Under the pieces are notes generated by a model, which saw nothing but the letters and a program-made list of their open reading frames with translations, was not told the DNA's origin and made no database searches. Positions 35,350 to 43,892 of a stretch of 64,000 nt of DNA are shown here, piece after piece (position 1 is the first letter of the stretch; every line of letters starts with the position of its first letter). The translations under genes were made by a program, and so were the position numbers. Source of the stretch: CAYLLN01 sp964384375 (lineage in GTDB: Bacteria > Planctomycetota > Planctomycetia > Pirellulales > Pirellulaceae). The stretch spans positions 1-64,000 of the forward strand of contig CAYLLN010000006.1 of NCBI GenBank assembly GCA_964384375.1, read 5' to 3'.

Positions 35350-35951
35350 CCCTCGTCGTCATCCCAGTACCACAGCTCTGACTTGTTTGAAACTTTGGGA
35401 TAATCAGGGAACACAGCAACTGAGGGAAGTCCAAACGCTTGCTGAGCGATGCCGGCCAATTCTGAGAGCGAATATTTGCCGGCGCCGAAGTTATACTTGC
35501 GCGGTTTTCCATCGCATACCCACAACAGTTCGCCAGAGCCATTATGTGCATTGTGTCCCAGTCGTTCGACTTCCTCCACAACCGATATGTCGTAATCAGT
35601 GCAGTCGAGAAAATAGAACCTCGCTTGGTATTCTGGCATCCTCTTCTGCCACTCGCGCGCAAAGTCATGGAATCGAATTCGGCCGTGTTCCGCGTCGATG
35701 GACCACTGTACGTAAAAAAAGACGACCGAACGCTCTGCACCTAGCGCCTCATGCAGATCGTCCACGTCCTGGATCACCTTGTACGGCAACCGTGGCCCGA
35801 ACCATCGCTCCCGAATCTCCTGAGCGAAGATAGCCAGTAGAATCGCGGCTACTGTCACTAGAATCGCCAGCGAGCGAAGGCTGTACGCGAGCCAACGCCG
35901 TCGTGCGACGGGCAAACGAACTTCGCCGGTTGTTTCCACGAGCATATTCAT
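35313..35951 (-). CDS. membrane-anchored thioredoxin-fold-like protein lacking CxxC
   Basis: A 212-residue protein with an N-terminal membrane helix (about residues 23-45), then a segment resembling a thioredoxin fold: SVVFFYVQWSIDAEHG, REWQKRMPEYQARFYFLDCT and DYDISVVEEV. The redox CxxC that would follow the WxxW-like strand is replaced by SIDA, so disulfide chemistry is unlikely. The last 30 residues are low-complexity acidic/Ser (WYWDDDEGYSSPSSPSESR). It is anchored with the domain probably outside. AGGTG precedes the ATG. Its 3' end overlaps the amidohydrolase's coding end by 37 bases, convergent. The function is not assignable. Confidence 0.6.
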   Translation of the reverse strand: MNMLVETTGEVRLPVARRRWLAYSLRSLAILVTVAAILLAIFAQEIRERWFGPRLPYKVIQDVDDLHEALGAERSVVFFYVQWSIDAEHGRIRFHDFAREWQKRMPEYQARFYFLDCTDYDISVVEEVERLGHNAHNGSGELLWVCDGKPRKYNFGAGKYSLSELAGIAQQAFGLPSVAVFPDYPKVSNKSELWYWDDDEGYSSPSSPSESR

Positions 35952-35976
35952 GCAACACCTACAATCTATCTGCTCA

Positions 35977-35992
35977 GTGGGCTAACGCCCAC
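35977..35992. repeat. GTGGGC-TAAC-GCCCAC hairpin
   Basis: A 16-base perfect hairpin with 6-bp arms and a TAAC loop, between the thioredoxin-like gene and the enolase-superfamily gene. Its loop and stem style match the GGC-TAAC-GCC hairpin at 5536-5555, so it belongs to the same dispersed element type. No T-tract. Confidence 0.5.
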
Positions 35993-36037
35993 CGCTCGCC
36001 TTCCTGATCTCCGACCTCTGACTTCCGACCTCGCTCT

Positions 36038-37219
36038 ATGCGTATCACCTCCGTCGAACCGATTCTGCTCCGCGGCGAACAGTCGTATGTGACCAGCGCC
36101 GGCGCGGACGAGGCAACCGACAACGGCGACTGGCAGTTGCTCGTGAAGGTGACTACCGACGAGGGACTGGTCGGCTGGTCGGATGTCGAAACGCTCGCGT
36201 CGGTAGCGCTGGCGTGCATCAACGGCCCCGGCATGAGCATCCTGGGCTTCAAGTGCCTGAAGGATCTGCTCATTGGCGAAGACCCGCTCGACACCGAGCG
36301 GCTCTGGCACAAGCTGTTCGTCGGCACGTCGTATTATGGCCGGCGTGGCGTTGCGCTGCATTGCATTTCGGCGATCGACAACTGCCTCTGGTCGATCCGG
36401 GCACAGGCGAAAGGTGTGTCGATCGGCGAACTACTAGGTCCGCGAACCGTCGATCGCGTCCGGGCCTATGCCTCGACGCTCTTTCGCGAAACGCCCGAAG
36501 CGATGTTCGCCGCCGCTCGCGGCTACGTCGAACGCGGCTTCACCGCGGTCAAGTTCGGCTGGGGGTGTTTTGGCGAGGATGCCCAGCGGGATGTAGAACT
36601 GGTCGCTGCCGCTCGCGAGGCACTTGGGCCAGACCGCGACTTGATGGTCGATCCGGGCTGGTATGCCGTCGGCTGGAAAAAGCCTTGGCAGCCGCGAACC
36701 CTGGACGACAACATCGCTCTCTGCCAGCGTCTGGAGCCGTACCGCGTCCGCTGGATCGAGGACTTTATCCATCCCGAAATGTTCGACGACTATGCCGCCG
36801 TCCGTAAAGCGAGTCCCGCGCCCCTAGCGGCCGGCGAGCAATTGGCCACGCCCTGGGAATTCGACCGTCTCATTCGGGGCGGCTGCGTCGATGTCGTTCA
36901 GCCGGACCTGACCCGCTGCGGCGGCCTAACCGTTGCCGTGCAAGTCGCTCGGATGGCCGACGAAGCAGGCATCGACCTGGTGCCCCATTCGTGGCTGACC
37001 GACCTTTTAACCGCGTACAGCCTGCATCTGATCGGGTCGCTCCGCCGCCCTGTGTTTGTTGAGTTCAACGTCTCGCAAAGCGCCCTGACCCGCGGCGTCT
37101 GTGGCGGAACCTTGTCGCTCAATGCCGACGGGACGGTCACGATACCGTCCGGCATTGGCCTGGGGGTCGAAATAGATGAGGATTTCGTCGATGCTCATCG
37201 CTGGCAAGGAACAGCGTGA
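36038..37219 (+). CDS. enolase-superfamily enzyme (mandelate racemase/muconate lactonizing type)
   Basis: A 393-residue cytoplasmic enzyme. The N-terminal capping domain (1-130) contains LLVKVTTDEGLVGWSDVE. In the barrel, a catalytic lysine region is FTAVKFGWGCFGEDAQRDVE; the metal ligands are Asp in LMVDPGWYAVGW, Glu in RWIEDFIHPE and Glu in LAAGEQLATPWEF; VVQPDLTRCGGL follows, and the acid/base histidine is in DLVPHSWLTDL. This pattern is that of mandelate-racemase-type acid-sugar dehydratases and racemases. The substrate is unknown. The single ATG at 36038 starts the domain directly. It stands alone between convergent and tandem neighbours. Confidence 0.9.
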   Translation: MRITSVEPILLRGEQSYVTSAGADEATDNGDWQLLVKVTTDEGLVGWSDVETLASVALACINGPGMSILGFKCLKDLLIGEDPLDTERLWHKLFVGTSYYGRRGVALHCISAIDNCLWSIRAQAKGVSIGELLGPRTVDRVRAYASTLFRETPEAMFAAARGYVERGFTAVKFGWGCFGEDAQRDVELVAAAREALGPDRDLMVDPGWYAVGWKKPWQPRTLDDNIALCQRLEPYRVRWIEDFIHPEMFDDYAAVRKASPAPLAAGEQLATPWEFDRLIRGGCVDVVQPDLTRCGGLTVAVQVARMADEAGIDLVPHSWLTDLLTAYSLHLIGSLRRPVFVEFNVSQSALTRGVCGGTLSLNADGTVTIPSGIGLGVEIDEDFVDAHRWQGTA

Positions 37220-37272
37220 CATACTTGCTTGCCGCTTGATTGCTCCGCTTTTCCGCGCGGTAAGATGGTCGC

Positions 37273-38601
37273 ATGTTGGCATTCTCCAACCGAACCTGTT
37301 GCGAAATCGTGCGGTGGTCACTCGCTGCGGTCATGTTCGCGCTGATGGTCTTGCCGCTTTTTGCACTCGGTGCTGACAATCTGGTGCAGCTGACGTCGGA
37401 GAACCCGTTTCCTGGCAAACTGGCGGGGATCGATCGGGAGTGGAACCTCAGCTTTCGGACGGGCGTACCGGGAGCCGAAAAAGTACGCGTCGTGCCGGCA
37501 GCGGCAGTTGCCACATGGGGGCGGTGGCACGAAGCCGAAGGAGGGCCGCAGGTGCTCCTCGTTGATGGATCGCTGATTCGGGCCGACATTCTCAAGCTCG
37601 ACGGCGAGTCGGTCGTGTTGGGGGACGCAACCGGGCTGGGGCGAACCCTGTGGGACGAATCGACGCTGCCACGCTCCTCGGTGCGGGCCATCATTTATCA
37701 GCCGCCAGCTGGGACAACGGATCGGGATCGGCTATTCGCCCAACTTGCAAAGGAAGAAGGAACCGACGATCGGCTGCTGCTCGTCGGCGGGGAAACCCTT
37801 TCGGGTTCGATCGTGCGTGCTCCAGTCGATGGTCGGTTCTTGCCAGAGAATGAATCGCCGGGTCGGGGAACCTTCGAGCTGTTACGTCGAGGCGGCGAGA
37901 CCCCTCTTTCGATACCCGCGTCGAAAGTCTCCGCGGTCGTCCTCGCCAGCCCTCCTTTTATCGAACCGACCGGGATGACCGCTTGGATCGGTTGCCGCGA
38001 TGGTTCTTTGTTGCAAGTGAGCTCGATCGCCGTTGAGGACGGGACCGTGAAGCAAAGCCTCGCAGCGGGTGGAACGCTCGTCGCGCCGCTTGCCGGACGC
38101 GACGATCCGGATGGTAAGTTCTGGGACGAAGTGACGCTGATCGAGCCCCGTTCTCCCAACGTCTCTTGGCTCTCCGACTTGAAAACGTTGGGTTACAAGC
38201 ATATCCCATTTTTGTCGATCGCCTGGCCGTATGAAAACGATCTCTCCGTGACCGGAGGCCGATTGCGAACCGAGGGCGAAGTCGTGCGGAAGGGAATCGG
38301 CATGCACAGCACTTCGCGGCTGGCCTACGACGTGGCAGGCTTTCGCCGGTTCAACGCCGAGTTGGCCCTCGACCAATCAGCCGGCAAGCGAGGGAGTGTT
38401 GTCTTCAAGGTGCTCTTGCAGGACGCTGCCGGCCAGTGGCAACCAGCCTATGTCAGTCCGGTGGTGCGCGGTGGAGAGCCCGCGATCCCGCTCTCGATCG
38501 AGCTGAAAGGGGCTACTCGCATGGCGCTCCTGATCGAACCGGCCGATCGGGGCGACGAACTCGATCACGCGAATTGGTTGCGTGCCCGGCTTGTGAAGTG
38601 A
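37273..38601 (+). CDS. exported NPCBM-domain protein
   Basis: A 442-residue protein with a long signal sequence (about residues 1-34, ending FALGAD). The C-terminal 110 residues are an NPCBM/NEW2 carbohydrate-binding-like jelly-roll: GIGMHSTSRLAYDVAGFRRF, AELALDQSAGKRGSVVFKV, and SIELKGATRMALLIEPADRG followed by DHANWLRARL. The middle (about 50-300) repeats DGS-containing beta units (LLVDGSLIRADILKL, GCRDGSLLQVSSI) of unknown fold, common in planctomycete secreted proteins. It probably binds a sugar at the cell surface. No catalytic motif was found. Confidence 0.82.
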   Translation: MLAFSNRTCCEIVRWSLAAVMFALMVLPLFALGADNLVQLTSENPFPGKLAGIDREWNLSFRTGVPGAEKVRVVPAAAVATWGRWHEAEGGPQVLLVDGSLIRADILKLDGESVVLGDATGLGRTLWDESTLPRSSVRAIIYQPPAGTTDRDRLFAQLAKEEGTDDRLLLVGGETLSGSIVRAPVDGRFLPENESPGRGTFELLRRGGETPLSIPASKVSAVVLASPPFIEPTGMTAWIGCRDGSLLQVSSIAVEDGTVKQSLAAGGTLVAPLAGRDDPDGKFWDEVTLIEPRSPNVSWLSDLKTLGYKHIPFLSIAWPYENDLSVTGGRLRTEGEVVRKGIGMHSTSRLAYDVAGFRRFNAELALDQSAGKRGSVVFKVLLQDAAGQWQPAYVSPVVRGGEPAIPLSIELKGATRMALLIEPADRGDELDHANWLRARLVK

Positions 38602-38651
38602 AGCGGTGGGACTTCGCTCCCAGTGCTCTCCCCCCCCAGTGCCGTTGTGGC

Positions 38652-38852
38652 CTACACCCACCACGACACAGCATAGAGGACGGCGAAGATCGACCCCATA
38701 AAGACCAGCATCCAGACGGCAGTGTGCCAGGCGTGATACAGGATCGGCTTCCAAAGCTCGTGCCGCGTCGCTCCATACACCAGACTGACCGAAACGATCA
38801 GCGGAACGACATACCAGATTTGTTTCGCGAGGAGTGCGGCGCCGAGAAGCAT
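38652..38852 (-). CDS. small two-helix membrane protein
   Basis: A 66-residue protein, nearly all hydrophobic, with helices at about 9-27 and 42-63 and a Tyr/His-containing link (YGATRHELWKPILYHAWHTA). The ATG at 38852 is the only sensible start. It lies 71 bases downstream of the DUF6677-like membrane gene on the same strand, probably the same transcript. Homologues are planctomycete hypotheticals to my recollection. Function unknown. Confidence 0.6.
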   Translation of the reverse strand: MLLGAALLAKQIWYVVPLIVSVSLVYGATRHELWKPILYHAWHTAVWMLVFMGSIFAVLYAVSWWV

Positions 38853-38923
38853 TTTTAGATTGCAGATTTCAGATTGTTAATGCCAAAGAGCCAATACCGT
38901 CCTCTCCCATGCGACGAGTGACG

Positions 38924-39487
38924 TCACTCCTTCTTCGGCGGCCCGCGCTCTTTCTTTTCGCCCGGCTCGCTCACGACCGGACCGCCGTAGGCGTCCCAGA
39001 TCGCCAGGATGTTCAAGAGCCCAGCGATCATCGTGTAGAGCGTCCCCAGCTCGAAGCGAATGTTGAGATCGTTGTGCCACTTCGACAGCATCGCCGCACG
39101 CTCTTGATCGGTGCGGCCGGGTGGACCCGCCATGAATCCGCCGAAAAGGGGTTCGCTCCGGTTACGACCAACAACGGCTTGGAGCACCGCGGGAGCTGCA
39201 GGCAGGCCAATAGCGACCTGTGGGATGAACTGCCAACGCTTTTCCGTGCGATTCCAGGCGGCGTAAACGACTTTTCCCTCGCCGAGTGCCAGGCCGAAGA
39301 AATACGTCCCCAGGATGCAGACCATGAAGAGCACCGCCTTGGCGTAGCGGCGCTGGTAGAAATGCCCCGCACCTGGCCAAAGCCACGCTAAGAGTGCGGC
39401 AAAGTACGGATCTCGGAGGTCGATCTCCAGCGGCGCATCGGCCGGTGGAGTTCCTGAGGCGTCGGACTTGGCGGCAGTGGCTGACAT
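38924..39487 (-). CDS. DUF6677-like membrane protein
   Basis: A 187-residue membrane protein. Residues 24-60 (DPYFAALLAWLWPGAGHFYQ, RRYAKAVLFMVCIL) resemble the TM2-like 'AxLLxxxxPGxGHFYQRR' segment found in planctomycete DUF6677 proteins. Further helices lie near 45-70 and 150-168, and a charged Lys/Glu/Pro tail ends it (GEKKERGPPKKE). Family naming is moderately sure. No enzyme motif. It is probably co-transcribed with the small membrane protein at 38652, and divergent from the lipoprotein at 39623. Confidence 0.7.
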   Translation of the reverse strand: MSATAAKSDASGTPPADAPLEIDLRDPYFAALLAWLWPGAGHFYQRRYAKAVLFMVCILGTYFFGLALGEGKVVYAAWNRTEKRWQFIPQVAIGLPAAPAVLQAVVGRNRSEPLFGGFMAGPPGRTDQERAAMLSKWHNDLNIRFELGTLYTMIAGLLNILAIWDAYGGPVVSEPGEKKERGPPKKE

Positions 39488-39622
39488 GGATGGGTAGGCA
39501 GGCGGGCCAAAGCCGCTATTCTAGCCGACTGGCGTGTGGCGGCCAGACCAATCCCCGCCCCTCATGCATCATTCGCCCGTGCCCGGTTGATCTTGGGTAT
39601 CATGCGACTGGAGACTCCAAAA

Positions 39623-40486
39623 ATGACGCCCCATCGCACTCTCTTGGCCTGGTCAGTCACTCTGAGCATTTTGGCGGGTTGTTCAGAGCAGTCTGGCTCC
39701 AAGCCAGCCAAGCCGGGCAGCAAAGACGGCGCGGCGGAGGTGTCTGAGTCGGGGTATAAGAAGCGCCTGGTTAGCGAGTTGCCTGCCGTATCCGAATCCT
39801 TGCCGCCGCTCGACGACGGACGGATCGAAATCGCGGGACCGGAGAGCTGGAATCCGCTGTCGCGGAGCAGCAAATACCTCACGGGCTTTGTCGAAGGAAA
39901 AGCCTCCGAATTGCCAAGAATTGTGGTGACGGCCGACGAACCTCCCGCACCCAACCTTGGAGACACAACCGAGGAGAACGCCAAAGTGCTGGCCACGCTG
40001 CTAGACGCGCAGCTTCGCAAGGACCGGGCCAAGCGAATCCCAGAGCGTTGCCTGCCGATTGTGCTCGGCGAGACCACGTTCATTCGCCACGTTCGGCTGG
40101 CGAGCCTGGGAGGCGATCCGGCGGTGATTCAGTCGCTACAGACGATCCGCGGCGGCCGGATGTACACGGTTGAACTGATTTGTGCGATCAATGCCGCGGA
40201 CGGTCGCGAGTACGTGAAGTCGTTGAAGGACAAGCGTGACTACGGCTATGCGGTGGCGGCGAATTTGAAGTTCGGCGAGTCCGCCGATCCACTGGCCGGA
40301 GTCGAAGCGCCCCCGGCAACGGATACTCCGCCCCCCGAGGGAACGCCGGCAGTTCCAGCACCGACCCCCGACGGGACTCCGCCCGCTGCAACTCCGCCCG
40401 CTGCAACTCCGCCCGCTGCAACTCCGCCCGCTGCAACTTCGCCAGCCGAGGCTCCTCCCTCGGAAACACTCCTGCCGCAACCTTAA
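39623..40486 (+). CDS. lipoprotein with proline-rich C-terminal tandem repeats
   Basis: A 287-residue lipoprotein: signal sequence and lipobox SILAGC (Cys21 lipidated). A globular part (about 30-230) of unknown fold has VRLASLGGDPAVIQSLQTI. The last 60 residues are a Pro/Ala/Thr-rich tail with PPAAT repeated four times, encoded by a 15-base tandem repeat at 40381-40440. The start at 39623 is chosen over upstream ATGs because GGAG lies 8 bases before it. The tail probably spans the wall or periplasm. Function unknown. Confidence 0.75.
   Translation: MTPHRTLLAWSVTLSILAGCSEQSGSKPAKPGSKDGAAEVSESGYKKRLVSELPAVSESLPPLDDGRIEIAGPESWNPLSRSSKYLTGFVEGKASELPRIVVTADEPPAPNLGDTTEENAKVLATLLDAQLRKDRAKRIPERCLPIVLGETTFIRHVRLASLGGDPAVIQSLQTIRGGRMYTVELICAINAADGREYVKSLKDKRDYGYAVAANLKFGESADPLAGVEAPPATDTPPPEGTPAVPAPTPDGTPPAATPPAATPPAATPPAATSPAEAPPSETLLPQP
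40381..40440 (+). repeat. four-copy 15-base tandem repeat
   Basis: The unit GCCCGCTGCAACTCC occurs three times exactly from 40381 to 40425, and a fourth time to 40440 with one mismatch (ACTTC). It encodes PAATP repeats in the lipoprotein's tail, in frame. Such repeats can vary in copy number by slippage. Confidence 0.9.
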
Positions 40487-40621
40487 CCGAGTCTTTGCGG
40501 CAGGAACCACAGGCCGCGTTGCTTGCTGGACGGATCGCTTCGCCCCGGCTATGTTTCTCGCTGGCTCCTCGCGAAATTGCACTCGCCACACCACGAACAA
40601 GCATCGCTCGCTCCCGGCGCC

Positions 40622-40816
40622 ATGGACGAACAACTCAAAGCGCAACTCATGCCCCCGCTCGTGGTATTCAACCTCACGGTCGGCATTTTTCTGATCTACC
40701 GCTATGCCACGATGCGGATGTCGTTCGAGACGTTCCTCGTACAGTTCGCGATTGGCGCGGCGATTGGCTTGGTGCTTGCCGGGATCACCTATTTCTTCAC
40801 GCGGGGCAAGCGGTAG
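40622..40816 (+). CDS. small two-helix membrane protein
   Basis: A 64-residue protein with helices at about 10-26 (PPLVVFNLTVGIFLIYRY) and 36-58 (FAIGAAIGLVLAGITYFF), and a basic tail RGKR. The ATG at 40622 is the start of the membrane segment; a longer frame upstream adds 33 unlikely residues. It lies between the proline-rich lipoprotein and the kinase gene on the same strand. Function unknown. Confidence 0.55.
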   Translation: MDEQLKAQLMPPLVVFNLTVGIFLIYRYATMRMSFETFLVQFAIGAAIGLVLAGITYFFTRGKR

Positions 40817-41022
40817 CCAGCGGTTGGGTCGCACATCCCGCATAGCCCTGACAACCGGCCCGTATTGCCGGACTCCTCCGTCCGCACGTTGCGGCTCCGT
40901 CAGCGGTGGAATAGCATAGAGAGGCTTGGCAAATCGCCTCCCGATTTTGCCGGGCCCGATCGCGCTCGCCGTCCGGAACCGGCGGGCCAACCTTCATGCC
41001 CCGAGAAGCGGCGAGCCGGCGC

Positions 41023-42522
41023 ATGGCGCAAGACATTACCCCCGAACAACTTTCCCAGCGCGTCGTCGATGCCGGGCTGCTCGATGCGCGTCAAATGGAA
41101 TCGATGTGGGCCGAGCTCGGCACGCGCGAGGTCGGCCTTGATGATCTGACGAGCTTGCTTCTGCGGAAGGAAGTGCTGACCAACTTCCAGCTCGACCGCC
41201 TCTTCAAGGGCGAGAAGGGGGGGTACTTCTACGGTGACTATAAGGTGTTGTACCTGGTGGGGAACGGCACGTTCGCTCGCGTCTATCGCGCGGTCAATAT
41301 TAAGACCGACCGAATCGTTGCCATTAAAGCCCTTCGCAAGCGGTTCCGCGACGACCGGAACATGACCGAGCAGTTCATTCGGGAAGGCAAGATCGGCATG
41401 CAGCTACGGCATCCGAATATCGTGCCGATTTACGAAGCCGATCCGCTGCCGATCCCGCACCTGACGATGGAGTTTGTTGAAGGTCAAAACCTCCGCGAAT
41501 TCATTCGCGTGCGCAAAAAGCTCGACGCGCAAGAGTCGATGCGGCTCATCGTCGATGTGCTCGCCGGCCTGGCCTACGCCGCCGAACGCGGCCATACCCA
41601 TCGCGACCTGAAGATGTCGAACGTGCTCATCACGACCCGCGGGCAGGCCAAGCTCGTGGACTTTGGCCTCGCCGGCATTCAGTCCGGCGCGGGGGGGGAC
41701 GATGCCTCGAATCCGCGGACGATCGACTATGCCGGCCTCGAGCGGGCCTCGGGTGTGCGCAACAACGATCCCCGCAGCGACCTCTTTTTCGCCGGCGTCA
41801 TCTTGTACAACATGCTCGCCGGCGTTTCCCCGATCGGCGAAGCCCGCGATCGCATCACCCGGCTGTCGGTCGCCCGTTATCAGAACATCAAGCCGATCAC
41901 GGTTTACGACCAGAATCTCCCGACGCGCCTCGTTGCATTTGTGATGCGGGCCCTGGAGCTGAACCCCGAAAAGCGGTTCGCTTCGGCGAAGGAAATGCAC
42001 GACGACGCCAAACGGCTTCTAGCTCGGTTGCAAGCGGGCGATACGGCAGGGCTGGAATCGACCGAACCGCTCCCCGACGTGCCGGAACCAGTTGCGGAAA
42101 CGAAGATTCCATCCGACCTGGAAGGACAGAACCGGACGATCCTCGTCGTCGAGTCGAAAGTCGAGATGCAGGATCTGTTACGCGATCGGCTGAAGAAGCA
42201 CGGCTATCGAGTGCTCATTTTCAACGAGCCCAAACGAGCCCTGAATCGGATACTCGATGCGGAGCAAAAGTTGTGCGATTGCGTGATCTTCTGCACGGGT
42301 GAACTCGGTGAAACCGCCCTCGATGGCTTTAACGAGTTCGGCGCTACGGATCAGACGAAAGAGCTCCCGGCCATCTTGTTCGTCGATAACAAGCAGTCCA
42401 ATATCATCAAAGGAGCGCAGCTTGCCGACCATCGCGTTCTTCTTTCGATGCCCCTAAAGGTGCGTGAACTCCGCGACATGCTGCTCAAGCTGCTTCGTTC
42501 CCAGGTCGGACAAGCGGTTTAG
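41023..42522 (+). CDS. Ser/Thr protein kinase fused to degenerate receiver domain
   Basis: A 499-residue cytoplasmic protein. An N-terminal helical segment (1-65, starting MAQDITPEQLSQRVVDAG) precedes the Hanks-type kinase: glycine loop GNGTFARV (80-87), ATP lysine Lys102, HRDLKMSN (193-200) with the catalytic Asp, and DFG at 213-215. The P+1/APE-equivalent part and C-lobe end near 345. Residues about 375-495 look like a CheY-type receiver (ILVVESKVEMQDLLRDRLKK, then VIFCTGELG and a K in PLKVRELRDM), but the acidic triad is missing: the D-D pair is E-S and the phosphoacceptor aspartate is Cys. So this is a kinase-pseudoreceiver fusion. An alternative start nine codons earlier exists. Confidence 0.88.
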   Translation: MAQDITPEQLSQRVVDAGLLDARQMESMWAELGTREVGLDDLTSLLLRKEVLTNFQLDRLFKGEKGGYFYGDYKVLYLVGNGTFARVYRAVNIKTDRIVAIKALRKRFRDDRNMTEQFIREGKIGMQLRHPNIVPIYEADPLPIPHLTMEFVEGQNLREFIRVRKKLDAQESMRLIVDVLAGLAYAAERGHTHRDLKMSNVLITTRGQAKLVDFGLAGIQSGAGGDDASNPRTIDYAGLERASGVRNNDPRSDLFFAGVILYNMLAGVSPIGEARDRITRLSVARYQNIKPITVYDQNLPTRLVAFVMRALELNPEKRFASAKEMHDDAKRLLARLQAGDTAGLESTEPLPDVPEPVAETKIPSDLEGQNRTILVVESKVEMQDLLRDRLKKHGYRVLIFNEPKRALNRILDAEQKLCDCVIFCTGELGETALDGFNEFGATDQTKELPAILFVDNKQSNIIKGAQLADHRVLLSMPLKVRELRDMLLKLLRSQVGQAV

Positions 42523-42549
42523 TTGTTTTACCTACGCCAGCGACTTGCC

Positions 42550-43809
42550 ATGATTCGCAACCTTCTGCTGGCGGCTCTTGTCTTTGCCGCCACGCAGGCT
42601 TGCGCCGAGGATTGGCCACGCTGGCGCGGCGTGCGTGGCGATGGAACCTGGCAAGCGCCGGCGATCCCTGAGAAGTTCCCGGAGGGGGGGCCAACCAAGG
42701 TTTGGGAGTCCTCCATCGGTCCCGGTTACAGTGGCATCTCGGTCGCCGGCGGCCGCGCCTTCACGATGGATCGGCCCAAGGACTCGGACGAAGAACGAAT
42801 CGTATGCCTCGATGTCGCGACTGGCCAGCAGGTTTGGGAACATCGCTACGTCGCCACCTACGGCAAGCTCGACTACGGCAAAGGGCCGCGCTGCACGCCG
42901 ACAATTCACGACGGGCGCGTTTATACGCTCGGCGCCGTTGGCCACTTGGTTTGCCTTGATGCAGCAACCGGAAACGTGCTTTGGTCGAAGGACCTCATGC
43001 GCGATCACGGCGCGAAGCTCCCAGAGTGGGGCTTTGCTGCGTCCGTCGTGATCGAGGGCGAGCAAGCAATCGTCCATGCCGGCCTCCCCGGCGGTTGCTA
43101 TTCGTCCTACGACCGCACGTCGGGCAAGGAGCTGTGGCGCGCCGGTGACGACCCGGCTGGCTACGGCACGCCGATCATTATCGAGCACGCCGGTCTGCGG
43201 CAGTTACTCGGTTGGACGCCGGAGCACGTCGTGGCCCACGATCTGCAAGACGGCCGCCTGCTCTGGAAGTATCCGTACAAGATCACTTACGGCGTCTCGA
43301 TCGCGACCCCCATCTTCCATAACGGCATCGCGCTCGTCTGCGGCTACTGGCACGGCTCGCGGGCGATCAAGCTCGGCGACTCGCCCGACAAAGCCGATCT
43401 CTTATGGGAGGAGAATCGCTATCTCCGCGGCCTGATGGATCAGCCGCTCTATAAGGACGGCCACGTCTATCTGCTCGACAAGACCAACGGCATCGTGGCG
43501 TTTGAGCTGGCCAAGGGAGAAAAGCTCTGGACCGACGAGCACCAACTGACACCGCGCGACCGCAACCCGCAGGTGTCGATGGTGTGGCTGGGCAACAGCG
43601 ATCGCGGCGGGCGGGACGCAACCGATCGAGCGATCTGCCTCAACGCCAAAGGGGAGCTGATTCTCGTCCGCCTGTCGCCGCAGGGAGTCGTCGAGGATTC
43701 GCGTGCCAAGATCGTTGGCGACACTTGGGCTCATCCCGCCTATGCCGGCGAGTGCTGCTTTGCCCGCGACGACGAAAAGATCGTCTGCGTCCGCCTTGTT
43801 ACGAAGTAA
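42550..43809 (+). CDS. secreted PQQ-type beta-propeller protein
   Basis: A 419-residue exported protein with a signal peptide (residues 1-20, ending QACAED), then a PQQ-like beta-propeller. Repeats carry the family pattern LD..TG...W: IVCLDVATGQQVWEHRYV, LVCLDAATGNVLWSKDLM, SYDRTSGKELWRAGDDP, VAHDLQDGRLLWKYPYKI, HGSRAIKLGDSP and IVAFELAKGEKLWTDEHQ. The opening DWPRWRGVRGDG is the usual start of planctomycete propeller proteins. They are probably periplasmic scaffolds and may not bind PQQ. The ATG at 42550 lacks a good ribosome-binding site, so a TTG upstream is possible. It follows the kinase by 27 bases, suggesting an operon. Confidence 0.88.
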   Translation: MIRNLLLAALVFAATQACAEDWPRWRGVRGDGTWQAPAIPEKFPEGGPTKVWESSIGPGYSGISVAGGRAFTMDRPKDSDEERIVCLDVATGQQVWEHRYVATYGKLDYGKGPRCTPTIHDGRVYTLGAVGHLVCLDAATGNVLWSKDLMRDHGAKLPEWGFAASVVIEGEQAIVHAGLPGGCYSSYDRTSGKELWRAGDDPAGYGTPIIIEHAGLRQLLGWTPEHVVAHDLQDGRLLWKYPYKITYGVSIATPIFHNGIALVCGYWHGSRAIKLGDSPDKADLLWEENRYLRGLMDQPLYKDGHVYLLDKTNGIVAFELAKGEKLWTDEHQLTPRDRNPQVSMVWLGNSDRGGRDATDRAICLNAKGELILVRLSPQGVVEDSRAKIVGDTWAHPAYAGECCFARDDEKIVCVRLVTK

Positions 43810-43892
43810 CGGCTCGGCATAGTTGACGCGGCTTGTGCGGTTTGCACAACATGGGCGGTCCCGTTTTCCACCCTCTCAAAGGCGGACTGAAC

